Below, piece after piece: positions 1 through 7,607 of a DNA stretch of 9,928 nt. The position numbers and the translations under genes were made by a program. The notes below the pieces were generated by a model that was not told the origin of the DNA, searched no databases, and saw only the letters and a list, made by a program, of their open reading frames with translations. This stretch comes from Oscillospiraceae bacterium (lineage in GTDB: Bacteria > Bacillota_A > Clostridia > Saccharofermentanales > Saccharofermentanaceae): the NCBI GenBank assembly GCA_902803365.1, contig CADCPU010000066.1, positions 1 to 9,928 on the forward strand, read 5' to 3'. How positions within the stretch are numbered: position 1 is the first letter of the stretch; each line of letters opens with the position of its first letter.

Positions 1-56
1 ATATATTCGCTTGCTTCAAGATATTTATTGAAATCGTGTCTTGCTTGCCACTTCAT
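1..56 (-). CDS. Start of an unidentified protein, truncated by the window edge
   Basis: An ATG on the minus strand at 56-54 opens a frame of 18 full codons with no stop before the window edge, beginning MKWQARHDFNKYLEASEY. A GGAG site (minus strand, 65-68) lies 8 nt upstream, inside the end of the preceding hydrolase gene, whose stop codon is only 2 bp away. This spacing suggests translational coupling and co-transcription with that hydrolase. The fragment is too short to assign a family. The 'YLEASEY' region faintly recalls the N-terminal lead-in of some transglutaminase-like proteins, but I would not name it on that basis. Confidence 0.6.
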   Translation of the reverse strand, partial: MKWQARHDFNKYLEASEY

Positions 57-58
57 TT

Positions 59-1045
59 TTATAACTCCGTATTATAGTAATTTATTAATGTATCGCAGAA
101 GGTCTTAATGGCCTCAGGCGAACTCGTGTAGATCGTGTGCTTTGAATTACTGATGTGCACGATCTTTATCTTGTCGCTCATCTTCGCGAACTTGAGCGTC
201 GTATCTGTCTTAACGAGCGTATCCTCGTCCGCCAGCATGAACAGAAGCGGGACTTTGATATTGGCGACGAGCTTTTTATTGAGCAGGAGCCCTCTGACTC
301 GTGCCGATTCGTCTATCCATGCGTTGCTCGCCGATGAGTTCTGGTAGTGCCAATCGGCTCTCCTTATATTAAGGTTGGATAAGAAGCGATTATAGCTCAT
401 ATCCGTACTCTTTTCAAAGTTAGGGTTAGGATCCCAGGTTCCCGAATAGATGAATTTCTTGTCCGGACCTTCCTTGCGTCTCTGCTTCTTAAAGAATGCC
501 TTGAGCATGAAGCGCGGGAGATTTGCAGTCTTAGGCTCTATCATAGGTGAGCAGAAAGCCGCCTTCTTTATGTTGTTCTCAAATCTCGTGAGATAGAGGA
601 GCGCAACGGCACCGCCCATCGAGTGGGACATTAGATATACCGGACACCCTTCAGAATTCGGCTCGACAACACCCTTGATAAAGGAATCGAGATCCTTGGC
701 ATAGTCCAGGAAGTCATTGACGTGTACGAGGTGCTGATCACTGACCTCGCGCCCTGACTGGCCGTGGCCTCTCTGATCGAACAGGAAGACGTTGAATCCC
801 GAATTGATGAGATACCAGGTAAGTTCATAGTATTTCTGCAAAAATTCTGTCAGGCCGTGTAGGAAAACGACGGAGGCTTTGGCATCCTTGACCTTTATAA
901 AACGATAGTTCAGCGTAAGTCCGTCAAAAGACTTGTGAAGACCGCTCTCGGAATTCTCTTCGATAACCTTCGTAACGTCCTCGATGAACTTCGGATAGTC
1001 CTCGTCAGAGCATATCGTAAATGATTTGTTTGGTGTAAAATACAT
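59..1045 (-). CDS. PldB-like lysophospholipase / alpha-beta hydrolase
   Basis: This is a 328-aa serine hydrolase of the alpha/beta-hydrolase (Hydrolase_4 / lysophospholipase L2) group. An HG oxyanion motif is at 63-64 (FLHGL). The FDQRGHGQSGR stretch at 89-99 is followed by a 'HVNDFLDYAKDLDSF' segment typical of PldB. The nucleophile elbow SHSMGG puts Ser142 as nucleophile, with Ser in place of the usual first Gly. Asp275 (LADED) and His303 (SKH) complete the triad. Length is close to E. coli PldB (about 340 aa). There is no signal peptide or clear membrane segment, so it is probably cytosolic or peripheral. The likely reaction is release of a fatty acid from a lysophospholipid or monoacylglycerol, which would fit the fatty-acid-kinase operon nearby; the substrate is inferred. 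A GGAGT site 7 nt before the ATG supports the start. The next gene (1-56) follows after 2 bp. Confidence 0.85.
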   Translation of the reverse strand: MYFTPNKSFTICSDEDYPKFIEDVTKVIEENSESGLHKSFDGLTLNYRFIKVKDAKASVVFLHGLTEFLQKYYELTWYLINSGFNVFLFDQRGHGQSGREVSDQHLVHVNDFLDYAKDLDSFIKGVVEPNSEGCPVYLMSHSMGGAVALLYLTRFENNIKKAAFCSPMIEPKTANLPRFMLKAFFKKQRRKEGPDKKFIYSGTWDPNPNFEKSTDMSYNRFLSNLNIRRADWHYQNSSASNAWIDESARVRGLLLNKKLVANIKVPLLFMLADEDTLVKTDTTLKFAKMSDKIKIVHISNSKHTIYTSSPEAIKTFCDTLINYYNTEL

Positions 1046-1093
1046 TGCAGACTCCGTCTTTTAGAATAAGTATTATGATAAAGGAAAAGCGAA
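1046..1093. promoter_or_regulatory. Short divergent intergenic region with weak promoter candidates
   Basis: These 48 bp separate two divergent hydrolase genes. For the minus-strand gene, a TATCAT -10-like box (1075-1080) lies 17 bp from a TTGTTT -35-like box (1098-1103), which falls inside the first codons of the plus-strand gene. For the plus strand, TATTAT (1071-1076) resembles a -10 but has no acceptable -35, and its start site would fall at the ribosome-binding site. SD sequences for both genes are present (minus-strand GGAGT at 1051-1055; plus-strand AAGGA at 1081-1085). No palindrome like the one in the 7557-7699 region is visible. The box assignments are weak, but some divergent promoter activity is expected from the layout. 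Confidence 0.3.
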
Positions 1094-2023
1094 ATGAAAA
1101 CAAGCAAGCGTAAGATCATCGTCAGGGTGATCCTCATATTCATCCTCTTAAATATTATTGCATGTCCCATAATAACGAAGATAATATATGATTCAATGTT
1201 CCCGAGATATGATGCGGTCGTCGATATCGATCAGCAGTATCAGGAGCTTTATTCATCACGCAAGGAGCTCGATTTTAACTGTGACGGCAACCGCCTGAGC
1301 GGATATCTCTACGATGTCGAAAATAAAGACATCCTCGTAGTCCTGGCTCCGGGCTTTAACGCGAGTTGTGATAACTATATCTCAGTCATTCAGTCGATGC
1401 ACGATGCGGGTCTGGGCGTATTTACGTTCGACTGCACGGGCAGCTGCACGAGCGAAGGAAAGAGCCAGGTAGGATTTCAGCAGGAACTCATAGATCTTGA
1501 TGCTGCTTTGGACTTCCTTAAGGATCAGGGCGAAGAAGGTTATGAGAACGTTGCTGTTTTCGGACACAGCAGAGGCGGATATGCGGCAGGATCGATCGCT
1601 CTTCTCGATCACGACGAGGTCGATTCGGTCGTTACGGTCGGCGGTATCAACAGTGCGATGGAAGGCATCATGGAGCCTGCAGTCGATATGATGGGCAAGT
1701 TCGCTTATATTAACTATCCTATGCTCTATCTTTATCAGATATATCTGTTCGGCAGCGATTATACAAAGGCCGACTGCGTGAGCGCATGCAGGGAAGCCCG
1801 GGATCTTCCGATCCTCGTTATCCACGGTGCAAACGACGAGAAGATCTCTCTTACCGAGTATTCGATCTATTCGCACAAGGCAGATATAGAAGCAATAGGC
1901 AGGAGCGGAGATACTGAATTCTATCTCGGTGAGACCGAGGGCAAGAGCGGTCACAGCGATATCTTAAGCGACGATAAAGTGATCGGCGAAGCGATTTCCT
2001 TTATAGAGGAAAATGTGCGATAA
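1094..2023 (+). CDS. Membrane-anchored alpha/beta hydrolase
   Basis: This is a 309-aa alpha/beta hydrolase with an N-terminal basic stretch (KTSKRK) and a hydrophobic segment at about residues 8-30, so the catalytic domain probably faces outward. The segment contains I-I-A-C at 21-24, which fits a loose lipobox. A lipoprotein is possible, but a plain signal anchor is equally likely. The triad is visible: Ser159 in GHSRGG, Asp248 in HGANDE and His287 in SGHSD. 'FDCTGSCTSEG' at 112-122 corresponds to the usual 'FDxxGxGxSxG' strand-turn. Esterase, acylhydrolase or peptidase activity cannot be told apart from sequence. AAGGA 8 nt upstream supports the ATG. The glycosyltransferase gene starts 28 bp after its stop, so the two probably share a transcript and may work together on an envelope glycolipid; that link is inferred. 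Confidence 0.85.
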   Translation: MKTSKRKIIVRVILIFILLNIIACPIITKIIYDSMFPRYDAVVDIDQQYQELYSSRKELDFNCDGNRLSGYLYDVENKDILVVLAPGFNASCDNYISVIQSMHDAGLGVFTFDCTGSCTSEGKSQVGFQQELIDLDAALDFLKDQGEEGYENVAVFGHSRGGYAAGSIALLDHDEVDSVVTVGGINSAMEGIMEPAVDMMGKFAYINYPMLYLYQIYLFGSDYTKADCVSACREARDLPILVIHGANDEKISLTEYSIYSHKADIEAIGRSGDTEFYLGETEGKSGHSDILSDDKVIGEAISFIEENVR

Positions 2024-2051
2024 TCAGGTAAACATTTAAAAGAGAGTATTT

Positions 2052-3098
2052 ATGTGCGTAGTAGTTATACCGGCCTATGAACCCGACAACAAACTCGTCA
2101 ATCTGGTTCGCGAATTGTCGCAGGACGGTTTTGGCATACTCGTAATAGATGACGGAAGCGGCGAGAAGTATAAGCCCGTTTTCGATCAGGTGAGTGAATT
2201 TCCGGATACACACGTAATAGCAAACGAGAAGAACATGGGCAAGGGCGCGACGCTCAAGCACGGTTTCAGGCGCATTACGGAGTTTTTCCCTGACTGCAAG
2301 ATATTCGTTACCGCAGATGCGGACGGACAGCACACTCCCGAAGATATCAAGAAGGTAAGAGTAGAGCTTGAGAATAATGCGAAGATGGTCCTCGCGGTCA
2401 GGATCCGCAAGGGCAAGATCCCGTTCAGATCAAGATTCGGCAATGACCTCTCCAAATTTGTATATACGATCCTTACGGGTCACTATTTTACGGATAATCA
2501 GTCGGGCCTTCGTGGCTTTACGATCGATAACGTCGATTGGCTCGTAAGAGTCCGCGGCAATAAGTACGACTATGAGCTCAACATGCTCTTTTACGCCGAT
2601 AAGCAGTCGATCCCGATCACCACGATCCCGATCGAAGCCATATATATAGATGATAATAAGGACTCGCACTTTAGTCCCGTAAGAGATACCATCCTGATCT
2701 ACAGGAGACTTTTCAGCACGGCATGGCCTACGATCATCGGTCTTTTTGACTGGCAGGTACTGATGCTCATACTGACGTTCGTTCTCAAGTATGAGTTCTT
2801 CTATCTGACGATTACGGGAATAGGTATCGCTGCTACATTTGTCAGCATCGTGTTCTATAAGTTCATCGTATTCAGGAGATTCAGATATGCTGACGCCTTG
2901 AGGAGCATCATCTACGCGCTCATCAGATACGGCGTCTACACGGGTCTTGTCGCGATCCTCTACAGCATCACGGATGCACTGCCGATAATCATCGCAGTGG
3001 ATCTTATCGCGATCGCGATACTGCCTGTAGAGTATTATGTGAGAAAGGGCATGCACCTGGCTCAGTACAGGGATTTCAACAAAGAGCGTCCTGCTTAA
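2052..3098 (+). CDS. GT2 glycosyltransferase (polyprenyl-phosphate type) with GtrA-like membrane domain
   Basis: This 348-aa protein joins two domains. Residues 1-215 form a GT-A fold family 2 transferase of the dolichyl/undecaprenyl-phosphate sugar transferase type. The motifs are IPAYEP (6-11), DDGS (33-36), NMGKGATLKHGF (61-72), the metal-binding DAD within TADADGQH (89-91) and QSGLRGF (150-156), typical of DPM1-like enzymes. Residues from about 220 to 332 are hydrophobic, with about four predicted membrane segments and the FYKFIVFRRF stretch expected of GtrA-like domains. The likely role is loading a sugar from a nucleotide sugar onto a polyprenyl phosphate, with the membrane part aiding anchoring or flipping, for decoration of cell-wall polymers or glycolipids. 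Sugar and acceptor are unknown. The ribosome site is a weak AGAGAG run about 6 nt before the ATG. Its stop codon overlaps the plsX stop codon on the other strand, with no terminator between. Confidence 0.88.
   Translation: MCVVVIPAYEPDNKLVNLVRELSQDGFGILVIDDGSGEKYKPVFDQVSEFPDTHVIANEKNMGKGATLKHGFRRITEFFPDCKIFVTADADGQHTPEDIKKVRVELENNAKMVLAVRIRKGKIPFRSRFGNDLSKFVYTILTGHYFTDNQSGLRGFTIDNVDWLVRVRGNKYDYELNMLFYADKQSIPITTIPIEAIYIDDNKDSHFSPVRDTILIYRRLFSTAWPTIIGLFDWQVLMLILTFVLKYEFFYLTITGIGIAATFVSIVFYKFIVFRRFRYADALRSIIYALIRYGVYTGLVAILYSITDALPIIIAVDLIAIAILPVEYYVRKGMHLAQYRDFNKERPA
3095..3098. other. Shared palindromic stop codon of convergent genes
   Basis: The four bases TTAA supply a TAA stop on each strand: 3096-3098 for the glycosyltransferase and 3097-3095 for plsX. 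The genes therefore end tail to tail with a 4-bp overlap and no intergenic space. I see no GC-rich hairpin followed by a T run on either strand around here. Confidence 0.95.
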
Positions 3099-4027
3099 GC
3101 CATCAGCTGCCTTACGCATGCGATGACTGTGTCGCGGCCTGATGCGCCGTGCATCTTAATGATATTCCTGTCGATACCGAGGAAGAAAGCTCCGCCGTAT
3201 TTTGTGAGGTGGAAGTTGTCGCGCATCTCCTGCAGGAGTCCCTGAAGATTCGGATCGTCATTTCCCTCGAGATACTTCTCGAGCATATCGGCGCATGTCA
3301 TGCCGGAAGACTCGATGCACTTGATCATGATATTTCCGCAAAGACCGTCAGTAACGATAACATCGCACTTGCCGTTTTGAGCATCACAGCCTTCAACATT
3401 TCCGATGAAGTTGAGATCAGACTCCTTAAGGAGCTTATGTGCTTCGATTATGAGCTCGTTGCCCTTAGACTCTTCGCTTCCGACAGACAGGAGTCCGACT
3501 CTCGGTGAAGCTACGTTATATTTCTTGGAATAATGCTCGGCTCCGAGGCGCGCGAAAAGAACCAGGTCCGAAGCAGACGGAGTAAGATGTGCTCCGCAGT
3601 CGAGAAGATAAGCCCAGTTCGAAAACGGGCTCGGTACAGGTGAGCAAAGGACAGGCGCTGAAAGGCCTTTCTTAAGTCCGATCCTGGAGATGGCACCGAC
3701 CATGAGAGCACCGGTGTTGCCGCAGCTTAAAAGTCCTGCGGCATCGGTATCTTTCTTGAGATGATCGAGCGCGAGAGCCATGGAAGAATCGTTCCTGCCC
3801 CTGAATATCTCCATCGGATTATCGTGGTTGGTGATAAAGTCCGTTGCGCCCACGACAGTATATGAAGCATCGCTTATGCCCGCATCCTTAAGTTCGCTCA
3901 AGATAAGATCTTCGCTTCCGAAGAAGACGATATGAAGATCGGGGATCTGCTTTAATGCATCAATCCCGCCTTTGATTATCTCGGCTTCTCCGAGATCCGA
4001 ACCGTAGGTATCGAGCAATACTTTCAT
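3095..4027 (-). CDS. plsX: Phosphate acyltransferase PlsX (acyl-ACP : phosphate)
   Basis: PlsX interconverts acyl-ACP and acyl-phosphate. The acyl-phosphate feeds PlsY for the first acylation of glycerol-3-phosphate; in the reverse direction, acyl-phosphate made by fatty acid kinase enters the acyl-ACP pool. PlsX motifs occur in order: SCGNTGALM (101-109), LLDCGA (141-146), VGLLSVGSEESKGNE (177-191), FIGNVEG (207-213), DVIVTDGLCGN (222-232), and a C-terminal YGGAFFLG with HGASG (277-284, 293-297). At 310 aa it is a little shorter than the usual 330-345. The N-terminal 'DAMGGD' signature is altered to DTYGSD (6-11). It is probably peripheral to the membrane. It is the last gene of the four-gene operon. 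A GGAGG site (minus strand, 4034-4038) sits 6 nt before the ATG in the 12-bp gap after the fakA stop. Confidence 0.93.
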   Translation of the reverse strand: MKVLLDTYGSDLGEAEIIKGGIDALKQIPDLHIVFFGSEDLILSELKDAGISDASYTVVGATDFITNHDNPMEIFRGRNDSSMALALDHLKKDTDAAGLLSCGNTGALMVGAISRIGLKKGLSAPVLCSPVPSPFSNWAYLLDCGAHLTPSASDLVLFARLGAEHYSKKYNVASPRVGLLSVGSEESKGNELIIEAHKLLKESDLNFIGNVEGCDAQNGKCDVIVTDGLCGNIMIKCIESSGMTCADMLEKYLEGNDDPNLQGLLQEMRDNFHLTKYGGAFFLGIDRNIIKMHGASGRDTVIACVRQLMA

Positions 4028-4039
4028 ACAATGCCTCCG

Positions 4040-5683
4040 TTATTCAATAGCCATTATGAAGCTGTAGACGTCCTGGCCGCCCGGGATGAAACCTATCTCG
4101 AGCATAGGCTTGGCATCGGACAGTTCTTCCTGAAGCTTAAATACTTCGTCTTCGGTCACGTCGCTTCCGTAGAAGACGGTGAGGACATCCTTATCGTCGA
4201 TATCCTCATAGCCGAGCACGAGGTCGCGTGCGATCGCGAGCTTGTCAGTGCCTGAGCACTTGATCGTCTTGTCGATTATTCCGATATATTCGCCCTGCTT
4301 TACGCTGACACCGTCCATCTCCGCGTCTCTGGTGGCGGTAGATACGAGACCTGTCGTTACGTTGGCAAGAGCATATGTCATGCCTTCGACGAACGAATCG
4401 ATGTCAGGCAGGAACTTATCCATGAGGGAAAGGGAAGAGAAGCCCTCTGCGAGCGACTTGGTAGGGATGACCCTGATATCAGGATGATCGTACATGGAAG
4501 CCGCCTGCTCAGCCGTAAGGATGATATTGGAGTTGTTAGGAAGAACAACGATGTGATCGGCGTCCACCTTCTTGAATGCGTTTATAAAGTCCTCGGCAGA
4601 CGGATTGTTTGTCTGGCCGCCGTCGATTATGACGTCGGTTCCGAGTCCCTTGAAGTATTCTGTGATGCCCTTGCCTGAAGAAGTCGTGATAACGGCATAC
4701 TTTTGATGCTCGATCTTTTCTTCCTCAGCCTGATGAGCGATGACCTCGTTATGCTGCAAAGTCATGTTCTCGATCTTGAGTGTCAGGAATTCTCCGTAGT
4801 TATGGGCAAATGCCAGGGCTTTCTCAGGTTCTTTGGTGTGGATGTGGACCTTGACGAGGTTCTCATCCTGCAGTGCGACGATGGAATCGCCGAGCTTTTT
4901 GAGTTCTTCGATAAATGCATCGATGTCAAAAGAAGCGACGTCGATCTTTTTGTTGAAGAGCTGGACGATGAATTCTGTGCAGTAACCGAACTCGACAGAG
5001 GAATCTTCATCGAGAAGTCCGATCGAAGTTGTCTTGTTTGCCTCTTCAAGGGATGCGATCTCGTCGAGGATCTCGCCGTTGATGGCCTTTGCCATGCCGC
5101 GGAAGATCGCGAGGAGTCCTGCAGCACCGCTGTCTACGACACCTGCTTCCGCAAGCACAGGAAGAAGTGAAGGAGTCCTCTGAAGTGATGCCTCGAGCTC
5201 AGGGAGCACTACAAGGAACAGATCCTCGAAGTCGTAGATCTCGCTTTCGCGGGCGCGAAGGATCTTGGTCGCGTCTGTCATGAGCGTGAGCATCGTTCCT
5301 TCCACCGGGTTAACTACGGTCGAGTAAGCCTGATCGCGTCCGTTTTCGATCGCCGTGATAAAATCATAGACCGCGATGGCATCGAGAAGATCGGTGTCCT
5401 TGGCAAGGCCTCTCAAAAACTGTGAGAGGATAACGCCCGAGTTGCCTCTCGCGGACATGAGCGCGCCTTTGGAAAATCTCTTGAAGAGCATTCCTGCGGA
5501 TATGCCGCTCTCGAGTGACTCGATACCTCCCTGCATCGTACGGCTCATGTTAAGACCCGTATCGCCGTCTGGGACAGGGAATACGTTAAGGTTGTTTATG
5601 GCTTCTTTCTGGCTCAATAACTCCTGATAACCGTTGCGCAACATCGTTGCGAGCATATCGGCATCAACTATCGAATGTTTCAT
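4040..5683 (-). CDS. fakA: Fatty acid kinase catalytic subunit FakA (DAK2 / YloV family)
   Basis: FakA is the ATP-dependent kinase that phosphorylates a fatty acid held by a FakB (DegV) partner, giving acyl-phosphate. At 547 aa it matches the usual length. The DAK2 nucleotide domain (about 1-200) carries NVFPVPDGDTG (33-43) with metal-ligand Asp39 and Asp41, ARGNSG (78-83) and NPVEGTMLT (125-133). The middle domain retains Cys235 (GYC) and His280/His282 (VHIHT), at the positions of the Cys/His/His zinc site described for FakA. The C-terminal DegV-like domain (about 325-547) has GGQTNNPSAEDF (355-366), LPNNSN (381-386) and the closing GGQDVYSF (535-542). The start is the only good one, but its ribosome site is poor: GGAAGG lies about 13 nt upstream (minus strand, 5697-5702). 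The preceding DegV gene stops 29 bp away. Its partners are encoded on both sides, FakB-like genes upstream and PlsX downstream. Confidence 0.93.
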   Translation of the reverse strand: MKHSIVDADMLATMLRNGYQELLSQKEAINNLNVFPVPDGDTGLNMSRTMQGGIESLESGISAGMLFKRFSKGALMSARGNSGVILSQFLRGLAKDTDLLDAIAVYDFITAIENGRDQAYSTVVNPVEGTMLTLMTDATKILRARESEIYDFEDLFLVVLPELEASLQRTPSLLPVLAEAGVVDSGAAGLLAIFRGMAKAINGEILDEIASLEEANKTTSIGLLDEDSSVEFGYCTEFIVQLFNKKIDVASFDIDAFIEELKKLGDSIVALQDENLVKVHIHTKEPEKALAFAHNYGEFLTLKIENMTLQHNEVIAHQAEEEKIEHQKYAVITTSSGKGITEYFKGLGTDVIIDGGQTNNPSAEDFINAFKKVDADHIVVLPNNSNIILTAEQAASMYDHPDIRVIPTKSLAEGFSSLSLMDKFLPDIDSFVEGMTYALANVTTGLVSTATRDAEMDGVSVKQGEYIGIIDKTIKCSGTDKLAIARDLVLGYEDIDDKDVLTVFYGSDVTEDEVFKLQEELSDAKPMLEIGFIPGGQDVYSFIMAIE

Positions 5684-5712
5684 TTATCTTTATGTACCTT
5701 CCGGTTTTATTC

Positions 5713-6594
5713 TTAATCTGTTACTTCGTTTCCGACATAGAAAGCGATGATAGTTCCGGGACCTACCGAAGCGCCTACGATAGGTGCGATCGTATTGATG
5801 TGGCAGTCCTTGAACTTTGTGAGGGCAAAGATCTCGTCTCTGAGGCTCTCTGCATCCTCGATGCAGTCAGCGTGTGAGATGAAGAGCGTCTGGTTCTCGG
5901 GATCGATGACATTTGCCTTGACGTCGTTAGCGATCTCGACCTTTGCAGCCTTGGCACCTCTGACCTTCTTTACCGCGAGGTTCTGGCCCTTGGTATCTGA
6001 GATGAGGATCGGCTTGATGCCGAACATGTTGCCGAAGAAAGCGCTGGATGCCGTTACGCGGCCTGCACGCTTAAGGAACTCGAGGTTTCCGACAGTACCT
6101 GCCTGATGTACCTTGAGACGGTTGTTCTCGATATATTCAGCGACTTCCTCGATCGTCTTGCCTTCGCTCCTGAGCTGACTTGCCTTGATGGCAAGATAAC
6201 CCTGGCCCAATGAACTGATGAGGGAGTCGATGCAGAAGATCTTCATGTCAGGATACTTATCCAAGACAGCTGCTGCACTTGCCTTTGCCGTGTTGATGGA
6301 ACCAGAGAGAGCCGAGGAGCAGGAAATGTAGATAACGTCAGTGCCCTCTTTGGCGAGCTGCTCGAACTTTGCTTCAAATACCGGACCCGGTACCTGTGTC
6401 GTCTTGATGATCGTGCCGTTACGCATAAGATCATAGAACTCGCTCGCGGAATGTGATTTCCAGTCGAGTGATGCCTCGTATTCCTTATCGTCGATCATGT
6501 AGTTCATCGCAACATAAGCGATGTCGTACTTGCTCCTGATCTCGGCATTGAGGTCACTTGTTGAATCAGTGAGGATTACATATTTTCTGCTCAT
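5713..6594 (-). CDS. DegV/FakB-like fatty-acid-binding protein, paralogue 1
   Basis: This is a 293-aa protein of the DegV family; members paired with FakA (FakB) bind a fatty acid and present it for phosphorylation. DSTSDL is at 10-15. TTQVPG (65-70) matches the TSQPS loop, with Thr65 at a conserved fatty-acid-contact position. SSALSGS (93-99) matches the second carboxylate-binding loop, and LKRAGRV (174-180) with GIKPIL (192-197) are also family signatures. The C-terminal GxHTGPG motif reads GASVGPG (274-280), so Ser276 replaces the conserved His. I place the start at 6594, where AAGGAG (minus strand, 6602-6607) lies 7 nt upstream, rather than at an in-frame ATG ten codons earlier that overlaps the previous gene's end. 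It is second in the operon, 26 bp after the first DegV gene. Its pairing with FakA is inferred from context. Confidence 0.9.
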   Translation of the reverse strand: MSRKYVILTDSTSDLNAEIRSKYDIAYVAMNYMIDDKEYEASLDWKSHSASEFYDLMRNGTIIKTTQVPGPVFEAKFEQLAKEGTDVIYISCSSALSGSINTAKASAAAVLDKYPDMKIFCIDSLISSLGQGYLAIKASQLRSEGKTIEEVAEYIENNRLKVHQAGTVGNLEFLKRAGRVTASSAFFGNMFGIKPILISDTKGQNLAVKKVRGAKAAKVEIANDVKANVIDPENQTLFISHADCIEDAESLRDEIFALTKFKDCHINTIAPIVGASVGPGTIIAFYVGNEVTD

Positions 6595-6601
6595 GTCGAT
6601 A

Positions 6602-6607
6602 CTCCTT
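6602..6607 (-). promoter_or_regulatory. Ribosome binding site that fixes the start of DegV/FakB paralogue 1
   Basis: AAGGAG on the minus strand lies 7 nt before the ATG at 6594. The earlier in-frame ATG at 6624 would overlap the stop of the upstream gene and add ten residues (MIDITRRSID) not seen at DegV N termini. The shorter form, beginning MSRKYVILTDSTSDL, is therefore preferred. Confidence 0.8.
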
Positions 6608-6620
6608 CTTGTTATGTCGA

Positions 6621-7556
6621 TCACTTAAGGTTTGTTACGATCTCGTTGAGGATCGCCTTCTCTTCGTCCATGGTATCGCTCATAGGCTTGCCGATAAAGA
6701 ATGCTGCGCAAAGACCGGGACCGATGTTGGCACCGCATGCCATACCTACGTCGTTCATGATGACTTCCTTAGGATGGAATGTCTCTTCGATGTCCTTCTT
6801 GAGCATTTCTGCGAATTCCTTACGGAGAGAGTGAGCAACGAAGATGATCTGCTCTTCAGGGTTTACGATGATCTTCTTCATGTACTCGATGGTAGCCTTG
6901 TTTGCTGCCTTTCTGCCCTTTGTCTTGGCGATTACTTCGCACAGGCCCTTCTTGTTAAAGTCTGCAAGAGGAGCAACGCCTACGAGTGTACCAAAGAAAG
7001 CCTTTGCGTTAGATACGCGGCCTGTCTTTGCGAGGAAGTAGAGGTCATCCATGAATCCCATCTGGTGGATAGTCCACTTTGTCTGCTCGATATAGTCATA
7101 TGTTTCCTGGATGGTAGCTCCTGAAGCCTTCTTCTCGCAAGCCTTAACTACGAGGAGTGCAAGAGCTGTCGAATAGCGGAGAGAGTCAACGCAGAGGATA
7201 GTGCGCTCAGGATACTTCGCACGAAGTTCGTTTGCTACCATCTCTGACTCGTTATATGAAGCGGAAAGACCGGAAGAGAGGGAGATGCTCAGGATATCTT
7301 CGCCCTTCTCGAGATGCTTCTCGAAAACGCTCTTGATCTCGCCCATCGGGACGCTCGCGGTCTTATAGAGCATGTTTCTGCCCTTCATTGATGTGTAGTA
7401 CTCATCAGCTGTCATGGATTCCCAGTCGAGGGAGATGAGTTCGCTATGGCCGTCCGGATAATAGATCGTACCTCTGAGGTAGTCTTCGATGCCGAATCTT
7501 TCACGAAGATCCTTGGTAAGATCACAAGCTGTATCCGGGATAATTACGAAACTCAT
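6621..7556 (-). CDS. DegV/FakB-like fatty-acid-binding protein, paralogue 2
   Basis: This 311-aa DegV-family protein is the first gene of the operon. PDTACDL (7-13) corresponds to the DSTxDL start of the family. TAS (66-68) replaces the TSQ loop. SSGLSAS (94-100) matches the carboxylate-binding loop, with Ala for the usual Gly. FLAKTGRVS (174-182) is a strong family signature. The GxHTGPG motif reads CGANIGPG (274-281), with Asn277 at the His position. It is clearly a paralogue of the next gene but much diverged, so the pair probably bind different fatty acids, as separate FakB proteins do in other Bacillota; which ones cannot be told. It carries a charged C-terminal extension (about 291-311). 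GGAGG (minus strand, 7566-7570) lies 9 nt before the ATG. A promoter candidate is at 7608-7636. Confidence 0.9.
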   Translation of the reverse strand: MSFVIIPDTACDLTKDLRERFGIEDYLRGTIYYPDGHSELISLDWESMTADEYYTSMKGRNMLYKTASVPMGEIKSVFEKHLEKGEDILSISLSSGLSASYNESEMVANELRAKYPERTILCVDSLRYSTALALLVVKACEKKASGATIQETYDYIEQTKWTIHQMGFMDDLYFLAKTGRVSNAKAFFGTLVGVAPLADFNKKGLCEVIAKTKGRKAANKATIEYMKKIIVNPEEQIIFVAHSLRKEFAEMLKKDIEETFHPKEVIMNDVGMACGANIGPGLCAAFFIGKPMSDTMDEEKAILNEIVTNLK

Positions 7557-7607
7557 ATGTATGTTCCTCCATATTTATATTATTATATTTGTATTTACAC
7601 TCCTCGT

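Noticed and set aside
1071..1076. TATTAT as the plus-strand -10 for the hydrolase at 1094
   Set aside because: No usable -35 at 16-18 bp, and the start site would fall at the ribosome-binding site, leaving almost no leader.
1382..1954. 190-codon open frame antisense to the second hydrolase
   Set aside because: It lies entirely within a gene with an intact catalytic triad, with no family motif and no SD-supported start.
2430..3119. 229-codon open frame antisense to the glycosyltransferase
   Set aside because: The opposite strand encodes a protein with clear GT2 and membrane motifs. The antisense product is a charged, motif-free sequence typical of a frame shadow.
4703..5170. 155-codon plus-strand frame opposite fakA
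   Set aside because: It overlaps the conserved middle domain of FakA on the other strand and shows no motif of its own.
6595..6624. Earlier in-frame ATG (6624) as start of DegV/FakB paralogue 1
   Set aside because: It overlaps the upstream stop, has no good SD at proper spacing, and adds residues outside the family; the ATG at 6594 has AAGGAG 7 nt upstream.
6609..7124. 171-codon plus-strand frame opposite DegV/FakB paralogue 2
   Set aside because: Cys- and Leu-rich shadow sequence opposite a well-supported DegV gene; no domain or context.
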